Source: Plazaster borealis (Eukaryota > Echinodermata > Asteroidea > Forcipulatida > Labidiasteridae). Taken from it: a stretch of 64,000 nucleotides of DNA. This document shows positions 57,401-64,000 of the stretch, piece after piece. Below the pieces are notes generated by a model. The model had not been told where the DNA came from and made no database searches. It was given only the letters and a program-made list of their open reading frames with translations. The position numbers and the translations under genes are program-made. The stretch lies in the NCBI GenBank assembly GCA_021014325.1, contig CM037473.1, forward strand, positions 5,519,501 to 5,583,500, written 5' to 3'. Position 1 is the first letter of the stretch. Each line of letters opens with the position of its first letter.

Positions 57401-60400
57401 TTTCACTTTCTACTGCAGGCGCCACCAATGTCCCCATATGGCGCTGGCCAACCCTTTGTGATGTCCCCTCAGGTCTGTATCAGGGAAAATTCACCTTTGA
57501 TAAAGTGGACTCAACCATTCACAGTTGTCATAGGGAATTTGTTTATAGAGTTTCAAAAACAAATATCTTGTAAATGTTTCTTTGGGGAATTTATTTTTAG
57601 ATTTTTTCAGAATTTGAGGTCATAAAACAAGCATCCTTGACCCTTGACCCTGGACCCAAACCCAGCAGCAGTATTTTTTAGCGCTAACAGTGCCCTGTAC
57701 TAAATACATGCAATGTCACACACTTTTTAAAGTTTAAATTAGTTGAAATTTGTACAAATTCTAGAAACAAAGACTGCAGTCAAGGCATACACAAGTTCAA
57801 CGCTGATTCTCCAAACTTTTATTTTGGCTCACAGTTTGAACTTTCACAAAGGTCATTTTAAGGTCACATAGTGTGCTGTAATAAATTCGAATGTGTTATA
57901 AATAGGGTCCTACCAACCCAAGTCCAAAAATTGGGATGACTCCATCGGTCCTGGACACTGCTGGGATTCAAACTTATCTCTGCAAATTTAACACAACAAG
58001 ACAGTTAAAGGCACTGTACACGTTTGGTAATTGTCAAAGACCAGTATTCTCACCTGGTGTATCCCAACATATGCATAAAATAACAAACCTGTGAAAACAT
58101 GGGCTCAATTGGTCATCGAAGTTGCAAGAAAATGATGAAAGAAAAAACACCCTTGTTGTACAAATTTGTGTGCTTTCAGATAGGAATAAAAACTTCTTGC
58201 AAGAAGTTGTTATTATTTTAGTGAGAAACTACCTCTTTCTCAAAAACTACGTTACTTCAGAGGGAGTCGTTTCCTACAATGTTTTATAGTATCAACAGCT
58301 CTCCGTTGCTTGTTACCAAGTAAGTTTTTATGCTAATATTTGTTTTGAGTCATCACCAAACGTGTATGATACCTTTAAGCACCGGTTCTTCTCAGAACCA
58401 CCACGGCTCATAGAGAGAGTTAATAATTACATGGCGTCTCCACAAACCTCACTTGAAAGAAATACTTTTGCTGCCCTACCACCTTGACGTCCCGCCTTTT
58501 GTACTTTATACCTTTTTTCTTTCCTCACTAAGATTGCTTGCTCTAACCTGACACTCTTATTGATTAATCATTCAATATCATTCTTCGAGCATGTAAGATT
58601 TCAGGCTCATGAGGAAAACTAATACAGATAATGGTTCCTCCGGAGAACCATAGTGATAAATCGCACTTGGAGGTAGTGAGATTACATACAGGGTTTTCCA
58701 CTAAAGGGATGGTATCTGTTTGGTAATCACTCCTAAAATTATTGGCAATGAAGTACAGCAGCTTTTGATAGTATAAAGCATTTTGAGAATTATTTCACTT
58801 CGAAGTAATGTGGTGATGGAAGAAGATATCAGTTTTTATCGCCCAAAATTTGAAACTGAGATGCGTTACTGTCAGCTACGTTTCTCAGACTGTGTATTCC
58901 AATTATGGATTATTCTTCCTGCGTGGACATAACCACTCTGGATTTTTGGCGATTTCTCAAAAACGCAACCACCTTTCGAAATGAAATTTTCACAGGTTAG
59001 TTTTATTGTATATATCTACATTTATATAGGATCAAAACAGTCCAAAGGTTCCAAAAACCAGAGGTATACTTTCCCTTTAACAGTGACCAACTGAATAAAA
59101 TACCAAAATTCTAGTCAAGCGGTCCAGCTGGCAACTACCTATGTAGGCAAGCAACTTTTCAGCTGATATTCTGATTTCTTCGTTTTCTTATCTTTTTGTT
59201 GTGCCACAGAAAACGGAAAAACACTGTATGTACAATGTTTTGTGCGCTTGGCAGCTTCTCTTTTTTGCCAAAAAAAAGTTGCATGTATAGATCCCTTGCC
59301 CAAAACAGCGCCCTCACTGAAGTCGGTGAAGATCTATCATTAGCTGAGAGCTGTGCGTGGCACGTACATGCCTGCAAGTTTTCACTGTTTGACCTCAGCG
59401 ATGGCAGCCAATGCAAGGAGTCTATTGACCCAATTCACCTGACGTCATCACATGATAAATATTTTACTATGCGATGTGACTTCAATTAGACCCGCACAAC
59501 ATCCTTACTTGTATTTTGACTCCCAATATGGCAGACCATGGGCAAACTGTAGTCGTGTGTGACGTCAGTGCAACGGGTCAATACTTATTATTCCTATGAT
59601 AACAATATTAATAATATACCGGTAGTCTTATATAGTGCATTTATCTACCAAAAAGGTACTCAAGGCGTTGAACAGACAGAAACATTCTAAGACAGGTTTT
59701 TGAAGTTTTTGAAATTATGAGACCGTGTAGCACTTTATAAGGGTTTACAAGGTGCTGCGGCGCATTCAGCAGCCACTGCCAGACACACCGGGGCTATCCC
59801 CTTCTCTTAGCAATAAGTTTAACACACGGGACCTACAGCTTTACGTCCCATCCGAAGGACGAACCAATATTGCCTGAGTGTCTTGCTTAAGGACACAAGT
59901 GTCACGACCGGGACTCGAACCCACACTCTGCTGATCCGAAACAGCAGAGCTTGAGTCCGGTGCTCTTAATCGCTCGGTCACGACACGCCACTGAATGTCT
60001 ATGACCTCACATTGAAGTTCCATACAAATGTTGAAAGGAAACCTTTGGATATGGCCGTAACATCACATTGTGACATCACATTTTGGCGTGTCGTGGCCGA
60101 GCGGATAAGAGCACCGGACTCAAGCTTAAGTGTTTTTGATCAGCAGAGTGTGGGTTCAAGTCCCTGTCGTGACACTTGTGTCCTTAAGCAAGACACTTAA
60201 CCATTATTGCTGCGTCCTTCGGATGTGACGTAAAGTTGTAGGTCCCGTGTTTTGTGTAATGCACGTAAAAGAACCCAGTGCACTCATCGTAAAGAGAAGG
60301 GGTTCGCCCCGGTGTTCATGGTTTGATGGCTGCATATTGCGCCACAGCACCTTGTAAACCATTACATGGTGCTATGTAAAGGAAAAGGTCTCATACTTCA

Positions 60401-60923
60401 AACGTAGCTCCACATACCTTGCAGGAGCGCCATGAGCGTCACTGAGTGACGGATTTGAGCGCTATATAACAAACCACTACTAGTATTTTATTTAATTTTT
60501 TTTGCTTTAAAACTAAGGCCGCTTCCAAACCAAGCGATTTCGGCTGCGGCTATGATTATGGAAGAATAGGCCTTTTCAGCAATCTGGCCATAGCCACTGC
60601 CGAAGCCGTCCGTTCGGACACAACCTAAGGCCGTGTCCGAATTGGCGGCTACAGCTACGGCTACGGCTAGATTTTCACGTCATCATGCATTGAAGAATAG
60701 GACGTCCTTAGCAACACCCTTAGCAACAGCCGTAGCCATAGCTGTAGTCGCCAATTCGGATGCGGCCTGAGATTGATTCATTGGCTAACTCATCATAGCT
60801 CTTTGGCCCTTGATCTTGTCCTCTAACTCTAATCTTGCATTACTTCCCATGCTGTCTTGCCGCCGAACGCAGGGGCCACCAACCTCCCCTTATGGTGGCC
60901 AACATTTCCTGATGTCTCCCCAG
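39484..60923 (+). CDS. MED15: MED15, Mediator tail subunit 15 (5' half; continues past the window)
   Basis: Mediator tail subunit; its N-terminal KIX domain binds activators such as SREBP and SMAD2/3 in other animals. Exons: 39484-39584, 41303-41390, 45582-45633, 46201-46260, 47035-47169, 48771-48889, 50465-50569, 52388-52474, 53255-53404, 54322-54375, 57419-57472, 60873-60923. Phases join to 352 aa with no stop. The KIX domain is about residues 20-81 (WKTQAFRNKVVAQIEDEV, then ENHVFQKAKNREEYLALVAR). DPMAALQGL (101-109) matches the human DPMNALQSL region. Glutamine-rich sequence follows, strongest in the exon at 53255 (residues 250-299). Residues 300-352 are three copies of a PPxSPYGG...MSPQ unit. 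No later exon is visible before 64000, so the conserved C-terminal domain lies downstream. Introns are large and repeat-filled. Confidence 0.94.
40758..41035. repeat. Interspersed repeat with internal 50-bp duplication
   Basis: Same family as 20398. Its end is duplicated: 40921-40970 and 40971-41020 are identical but for one base (GAAAAGCCAACTGGTCCTTC). Confidence 0.75.
41565..41665. repeat. Short tandem repeat, GGGTGTCATTTTCCCC
   Basis: Four to five diverged units of about 19-20 bp (AAGGGTGTCATTTTCCCCAG and variants) in MED15 intron 2. Confidence 0.7.
42086..42426. mobile_element. Large foldback
   Basis: TAAGCCATTTGCGTGTTTGA, GGTACAATGACTTGCTTAAA and CAGACTATAGAGACAGTTGC on the left are mirrored on the right (GCAACTGTCTCTATAGTCAG, AAGTCATTGTACCAGAC, CGCAAATGGCTTA). 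Imperfect arms of about 120-150 bp. Confidence 0.75.
43616..43756. mobile_element. Small foldback, AGCCCGGTT ends
   Basis: AGCCCGGTTCATACTTAACG at left and GCGTGAAGTATGAACCGGGCT at right; same family as 21337, different interior. In a MED15 intron. Confidence 0.75.
43974..44214. mobile_element. Foldback element, GGGCCC ends
   Basis: GGGCCCAATTTCATGGCTCT at left, AAGCCATGAAATTGGGCCC at right; same terminal motif as 3696. The interior is unusually CG-rich, with repeated GGCGCTTA and GAATTC-GCG motifs. In a MED15 intron. Confidence 0.78.
45095..45435. mobile_element. Leu-tRNA-derived SINE fragments, opposed
   Basis: A forward fragment at about 45100-45210 (TCGATTCCCGGTCAGGACAC, GAGCAAGGCACTTAGCC) and an inverted one at about 45360-45435 (AACCCACACTCTGCTGATCA). 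A directly repeated unit, GAGGAAAACCTGTGCATATTG, flanks them at 45251 and 45447. Confidence 0.6.
46330..46465 (-). mobile_element. Third tRNA-like SINE family, minus strand
   Basis: Inverted copy: GGTGGGATTCAAACCCAGGA (B box), CATTCTAGAGCAGGTATGCT and CCACAAGACCACTGAG, with the body TTTCCCGAGTCCTGCAGG on the left. In a MED15 intron. Confidence 0.65.
46583..46951 (+). mobile_element. TTAA-bounded MITE, family A, palindrome lost
   Basis: TTAAAGGCACTGTACACG at left and TTCAGTGCCTTTAA at right. The central palindrome is replaced by AAACTTTAAAGAATTTTG. In a MED15 intron. Confidence 0.78.
47193..47460 (-). mobile_element. Leu-tRNA-derived SINE body, minus strand, head missing
   Basis: Starts with the inverted tail (AATAATCATAATACGCAG, GGGTGTCTCAAAGCGCTCAG) and runs to TTACGTGCATTACACAACAC; the tRNA-like head is absent. 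It lies in a MED15 intron. Confidence 0.7.
47767..47915. repeat. 65-bp tandem duplication
   Basis: Two and a bit copies of a unit containing TTTGTTCTGTACCCTTAAGG, AAAATCCTATTCTT, AACAC and AAAACACTGTGTGGA. In a MED15 intron. Confidence 0.8.
47975..48180 (+). mobile_element. Leu-tRNA-derived SINE 3' half
   Basis: Carries only the 3' body: GCCACAGCACCTTGTAAGCC, CATACTTCAGAAATGTAGCT, GCGTCACTGAGTGACGGATA and an ATT tail. 5'-truncated, as expected from incomplete reverse transcription. Confidence 0.75.
48425..48620 (+). mobile_element. Fourth SINE family copy
   Basis: Head CAGGTTGGCTCAGTGGTTTC, CCCGGTTCGAATACTGGACC, GTGGATTGGGTTTTCAGTCC, CCTGGAATAATTCTCTGGTG and TCCATTGTCTTC. In a MED15 intron. 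Confidence 0.72.
48910..48990 (+). mobile_element. Third tRNA-like SINE family, head
   Basis: CCTATAGAAACTGTGGTCTA, GTGGTAAGACTGCAGGACTA and GTGGGTTTGAATCCTACTGA. It starts about 20 bp after the donor of the MED15 exon ending at 48889. Confidence 0.55.
49168..49213. repeat. (AAAC)n microsatellite
   Basis: About eleven AAAC units with one interruption (AAGC), in a MED15 intron. A shorter CAAA run is at 54380-54407. Confidence 0.85.
49929..50318 (-). mobile_element. TTAA-bounded MITE, family A relative, inverted
   Basis: TTAAAGACACTGGACACC at left and GTGTCCAGTGTCTTTAA at right; interior is family A inverted (GGTGTATCTCAACATATGCA, ACTATCAACAGCTCTCC). A central CGAGACCTCACGGGTGAGGT hairpin replaces the usual palindrome, so this is a sub-family. 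Confidence 0.78.
51165..51450 (+). repeat. Interspersed repeat shared with 31090
   Basis: Second copy: GTTGATCGTCCCGACCTATG, AACGGCCTTTTCAATGATCT, GAAAACGTTTACAGAAAATG, GTGATTGTGATGATTTCTTT. No coding frame of note. Confidence 0.72.
51957..52361. mobile_element. TTAA-bounded MITE, family E
   Basis: TTAA then AGGGTTTGGGTACCTTTTGT on the left; ACAAAAAATACCCAAACCCT then TTAA on the right. The interior includes ACGAAAATTATTTTTGTCTC-type short palindromes around 52165-52205. It ends 26 bp before the MED15 exon at 52388. Confidence 0.78.
52786..53222 (+). mobile_element. Leu-tRNA-derived SINE, near full length
   Basis: The same family as at 15066: head GTGTCGTGGCCGAGCGGATA, B box GGGTTCGAGTCCCGGTCG, shared body, and tail GCGTCACCGAGTGACGGATA followed by (ATT)n. 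It ends about 30 bp before the acceptor of the MED15 exon at 53255, so its A/T-rich tail is next to the branch-point and pyrimidine-tract zone. Confidence 0.88.
54140..54310 (+). mobile_element. Asn-tRNA-like SINE copy in MED15
   Basis: ATGGCTCAGTGACGATAGAG, GGCCTGTTAATCCGGAGGTC (GTT context in CTGTTAA, including the canonical T before the anticodon) and GGTTCAAATCCCAATCCAGT, then CAATTTCCCTCGTAG. It ends immediately before the acceptor of the MED15 exon at 54322. Confidence 0.75.
54849..55403 (-). mobile_element. TIR element, copy 2, inverted
   Basis: AATAGACTGTGCAAGTCTTG at left, CGAGACTTGCACAGTCTATT at right. Its minus strand carries the same short reading frame as the plus strand of copy 1 ([20 protein letters not shown]). 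In a MED15 intron. Confidence 0.82.
55830..56240. repeat. Degenerate GAGTACNAGTACGAGTATGAGT minisatellite
   Basis: Words such as GAGTACTAGTACGAGTATGA and TGAGTGCTAGTACAA recur at irregular spacing with TTTCTGTGAG between, suggesting an older tandem of longer units of roughly 100-130 bp. In a MED15 intron. Confidence 0.65.
56390..56850 (-). repeat. Interspersed repeat, inverted copy of 5968
   Basis: TTAGACTCATGTGCATGTTT, ACATCTAGGAAGGGAGTGGG, GCTAGCTAAATAGGGATGAG, CTGGTGAAAACGGTAGCTGT, TTACCAAAAGGTGGAAATGC. The right end also matches 31978-32060 (GTGGAAATGCCATAATTTCA). Confidence 0.72.
58005..58378 (-). mobile_element. TTAA-bounded MITE, family A, inverted
   Basis: TTAAAGGCACTGTACACG at left, ACGTGTATGATACCTTTAA at right; interior is the reverse complement of the 19667 copy. 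In a MED15 intron. Confidence 0.8.
58702..59080 (+). mobile_element. MITE, family B
   Basis: Left end CTAAAGGGATGGTATCTGTT, landmarks CAGCAGCTTTTGATAGTATA and GATTATTCTTCCTGCGTGGA, right end GGTATACTTTCCCTTTAA. Confidence 0.72.
59600..59995 (-). mobile_element. Leu-tRNA-derived SINE, minus strand
   Basis: Reverse-complement copy: CGACCGGGACTCGAACCCAC (B box) and CTCGGTCACGACACGCCA (A box and 5' end) at the high-coordinate end. The body continues leftward to CAAGGCGTTGA and the AT-rich tail near 59600. Confidence 0.85.
60083..60490 (+). mobile_element. Leu-tRNA-derived SINE, near full length
   Basis: Full-length-looking copy with GTGTCGTGGCCGAGCGGATA at the head and GCGTCACTGAGTGACGGATT near the tail. 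It lies about 90 bp from an oppositely oriented copy (59600-59995), so the pair could form a long hairpin in the MED15 pre-mRNA. Confidence 0.88.
60629..60767. mobile_element. Small foldback, GGCCGTGTCCGAATTGGCGG ends
   Basis: GGCCGTGTCCGAATTGGCGG, CTACAGCTACGGCTACGGCT at left, mirrored by GCCGTAGCCATAGCTGTAGT and CGCCAATTCGGATGCGGCC at right. A related eroded unit lies directly before it at about 60518-60629. Confidence 0.75.
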
Positions 60924-61389
60924 GTCTGTAAACGCTCTCATGCTTAGGTTGTCTCAAAAGATCTTGCACTTCTTTCTTTATTTCTGTAACTTTGGAGCAA
61001 GTTCAACTGCTAATAAGTACGTGGCAAGTTCTTGAATATGATCTGTCAATTTACTTCCCATAAACATCACTCTAAAACTAGTCCAAACTATAAAAGTCAA
61101 GCATTTGACGCTTACTCGGGGTTTTTTTTGGTGCTACTTCTGGCTCCAAAACTATCAAACATTTGTATGTAATTTTACCTAAATTCCTGTTCTTTTTTAC
61201 AGTTCAAAGGCAAAAGTTAAGACATGAACCTTTTTGATTTTTTACAAAAAAATTCAGAGAAAGAAAAGTCCTTGGCAGTTTCTAGCATCAGTCCTAAAAG
61301 AAAAAATTTGCTCAAAAGGCTACTGATAATCATTGGAGCAAAACTGTGAAGTGGAAGGTTTTACAAAAATCTGTTTGCAAGTTAGATTT

Positions 61390-61705
61390 GAAAAACGTCT
61401 GGTACAATGACTTGGTGCAAGTGACCGCTTCAATTTAAATTCTTCAGACTAGAGACTAGAGACATGTCACGTGATGAGGGGTAAGCCTTTGCGTTTTTAC
61501 AGAGACGACAAACATCCGTACACAATTCTTAGTGAATATGTATTGTACAAGGCTGTGCCCATCTGGAGGATGCTGTACAAAAGCTTGCTCAAACCCATGC
61601 GATAAAGCAACACTGTCTTTAGTCTGGGGAATCCAATTTGAGTTTTCACTTGTGACCAGTCGAGTCATTGTACCAGACATTATTCAAACTCTAACTCACA
61701 AATGG
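61390..61705. mobile_element. Large foldback, same family as 42086
   Basis: ACGTCTGGTACAATGACTTG at left, GAGTCATTGTACCAGACATT at right; interior AAAAGCTTGCTCAAACCCAT resembles the 42086 copy. More eroded. Confidence 0.65.
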
Positions 61706-61774
61706 CTGATTGAATAATTAAATAATATCAACTTCTACCCTAGCAGGTAACCATCCCCTAGGGTAATGAGAAGC

Positions 61775-61880
61775 AATTATAGTAAAGCATCTTGCTCAAG
61801 GACACAAGTGTCGTGACCGGGATTCGAACCCCCAACCCCGATGACTTAACCACTAGAACTTGAGTCTGGATTCAGTAAAC
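61775..61880 (-). mobile_element. Leu-tRNA-derived SINE head, minus strand
   Basis: Inverted head fragment: GTGTCGTGACCGGGATTCGA and then CTAGAACTTGAGTCTGG. Only the tRNA-like part and the start of the body remain. Confidence 0.65.
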
Positions 61881-63512
61881 CCAAACAAACAATTGTACTC
61901 GAAAACAGGGTTCATACTCAATCACACTGCTTACCAGCCAGCTTAGCATTTGGACATGCTCCTCTGTGTCTAGGTGTACTTTATTCCTCTGAATAAGTTT
62001 TTGTTAAAGATTTATTAACCACTTCCTGTCAGTATTCAAAAATCTTTTCCATGCCTCTTCGCGGTATTATTTTTTCGGCACCTTTCGGAGCTTCCTGAGT
62101 TATCATTTTTCTTTGAAAATATCGCTGTCAAAATGAAACCCTGACTTGACAAAGGAGAAACAACAAAGGTTCTCATTATATAAACACTGGGATTTGTTGT
62201 TCTCTTTGGAGAAAATGTAAGTATTCGTTCATTGTGAATGGCATGGTCGATAATCTTCCATGATTTGCTGGAATCTTAGACAACTCAGACTGACCTCCCA
62301 TTGAGCTGAACACAATAATAAACAATAGTGGCAGCCTGTCCATTCTTGTGGGCCACATTTGTATAACAAAAAGACAAAGGCCTTGAATCGGGGATTGCAC
62401 AATAATCCCCCGAAAAGGGAGATTTTGAACATGAATCCCAGTACCTTCTGTCCCTCTTTGTACAGGGGAAACAAAGTGTAGCATGGTAGGTGCATGCCCG
62501 TGCACGCTACACAATGGAAAGACTGGGTGAATATACATGTCAACGGGTCAACTGAACGCAATAATAAAAACAAATATAAAAAAATGGATGCTCCTAAAAT
62601 GGATGCTCCTAACTTGGGTTCCGGGTGTTGTAAGCCAATTTGGAAAAGATTGGCGTGTAGACACGTCATTATTCGATGCGAAGTGGTTAAGAGTTGAAAT
62701 TCATTTGTTATTTGTCAGTGGAAGAGTGAAAGTATTTTTGTTAAGTTGAATTGTGGTGTTAAAATGTTACTTATTTTTGTCGCTTTTGTGAGTTGTAACA
62801 GTTAATTGTTTTCATTTTTGTGAAATAACCAGTTTATTTGTTTGTTACATGTTTTTAATTAGTTCATTTCTCTATCTTTTGGAGGGGCTGTTTGTGGTGG
62901 TGGGATCGGAGGGGGTTCAGGGTTGTATAGGTAGCATTTCCCCCCAAGACAAAATCATTGTCCCATTGCAAATGTAACCCTAGGTTACCCAGGTTCACGT
63001 GAGGTTAGAGACTGGCAATTTTCTTTCTTTCCACTTTCATAAGGACTCTATCTATTGAGTGGAAAATGAGTACAATACAAAAGTTGAATTTGACCTTGGA
63101 GCCCCTCTTTAAAGTTCACAGTTCCTACTGTTATTCCTGTACTAACAAAAAATGCACCCCAATCATTGTTTTATACCAACCACTGAATAATACATTCTAA
63201 CTACTTTCGTTACAAAACGATATTGTCTACAGTACTAACACCTTTATGTCATCTTGAAAGGGTACGGCTATTTTTAAAAGCACCCGTGAACACTTCAGAA
63301 ATTTGTTGGCCACCTGTGCTAACCTTTCGCCAACGTTGGCGGCGCACAATTTGCTCTACCAGAAATTGTTTTTGCAAATGCAAACGGAGGCGAATGTTTG
63401 CAACTTTTGTGCAAGCAGAGCGCGCTCCTGTTTATATTCATCACTTTACATTGCATGCTGCATGTTGTAAGACCAACTGCTTCATGTTGCAACCATCTTG
63501 TTTGTCTCCCAT

Positions 63513-63911
63513 TTAAAGGGTCTGTATATATGTTTGGTAATTACTCATAAAATTAATGTCAATAAAAACCTACTTGGTAAGAAGTACATCAGCTTCTGAT
63601 AGTATAAAGCATTTCAAGAAACATTTCACCTTGAAGTAATGTAGTTATGGAAAAATATATCAGTTTTTACCCAAGCAAATTTGAATCCGAGAAACGTTTC
63701 TGTCTGAAATGTTTCTCAGATTGTGTATTCCAATTGCAGATTATTCTTCCTGCGTGGACATAACCGCTCCAGATTTTCGGCAATATCTCAAAAATGCTAC
63801 CACCTTTTGAAATGAAATTTACACAGGTTAGTTTTATGGTATATATCTACAACTATAGAGGATTGAAACAAACAGTGGGTTCTAATTACCAAATGTGTAC
63901 AATCCATTTAA
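63513..63911 (+). mobile_element. TTAA-bounded MITE, family B
   Basis: TTAAAGGGTCTGTATATATG at left, CCAAATGTGTACAATCCATT and TTAA at right. Full family B interior, including a hairpin built from AGAAACGTTTCTGTCTGAAA and GTTTCTCAGATTG. Confidence 0.78.
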
Positions 63912-64000
63912 AGAGTGGATCCGAGGTCAAATTCAGTTTTGTGATACACTTATTTTCCAGTAGGTAGAGTCCTTATGAAAATGGGGAAAAACTTTACAAG

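Larger units (their letters stand above)
54322..60923 (+). repeat. MED15: Three tandemly duplicated MED15 mini-exons
   Basis: Exons 54322-54375 (54 bp), 57419-57472 (54 bp) and 60873-60923 (51 bp) are clear copies of one another. Each is phase 0-0, starts with a residue followed by PP, continues SPYGG or SPYGA, and ends with M-S-P-Q directly before the donor. Codon-level identity is high (TCCCC-TATGG and GATGTC-CC-CAG recur). The donors after the second and third copies are both GTCTGTA. Because each exon is a multiple of three, any could be skipped without shifting the frame. Confidence 0.85.
60924..64000. other. MED15 intron 12 (part), no exon seen
   Basis: I found no Q/P-rich reading frame with splice sites in this 3 kb. 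It carries a degenerate foldback (61390-61705), a minus-strand piece of the Leu-like SINE (61775-61880), and a TTAA element (63513-63911). Minus-strand frames at 62176-62669 have no recognisable similarity. Confidence 0.6.

Noticed and set aside
62229..62669. 146-aa minus-strand reading frame
   Set aside because: No similarity recognised, low-complexity leucine/phenylalanine run, no splice or codon support, inside a MED15 intron.

Overview
This is a stretch of animal nuclear genome, not a microbial window. It holds small coding exons with GT-AG introns and is dense with tRNA-derived SINEs, foldback elements and MITEs. The protein sequences are typically deuterostome. I infer a marine invertebrate deuterostome, most likely an echinoderm and perhaps a sea star; that placement rests on protein similarity and a general impression of the repeats, not on a search. 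I joined exons by hand using splice consensus, unbroken reading phase and recalled human orthologues.

Five protein-coding genes are recognised. (1) GNB1L (+, 1039-8827, 8 exons, 326 aa, complete), a WD40 protein. (2) DPH1 (-, 22247-10226, 12 exons, 466 aa, complete), the Fe-S enzyme subunit of diphthamide synthesis, tail-to-tail with GNB1L. (3) SNRPD3 (+, 22631-23838, 2 exons, 128 aa, complete), spliceosomal Sm-D3, head-to-head with DPH1 across 383 bp. (4) A serine-racemase-like PLP enzyme (+, 30769-35154, 5 exons, 271 aa), missing the upstream exon that should carry the PLP lysine. (5) The 5' half of MED15 (+, 39484-60923 and continuing beyond the window, 12 exons, 352 aa so far), a Mediator tail subunit with KIX domain, Q-rich region and three duplicated mini-exons.

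The genes do not form one pathway. Their linkage is still notable: in human, GNB1L, SNRPD3 and MED15 lie on 22q11, while DPH1 and SRR lie close together on 17p13.3. The window therefore interleaves two vertebrate neighbourhoods and may preserve an older arrangement.

Introns and intergenic stretches (1-1038, 8828-10225, 23879-30768, 35155-39483, 60924-64000) are mostly repeats. I see at least four tRNA-like SINE families, several related MITE families bounded by TTAA, near-perfect foldbacks, two copies of a TIR element opening with AATAGACTGTGCAAG, one LINE 3' fragment and several minisatellites. The items most worth checking are the duplicated MED15 exons, the altered pocket and missing lysine exon of the racemase, and the TTAA-bounded element superfamily.
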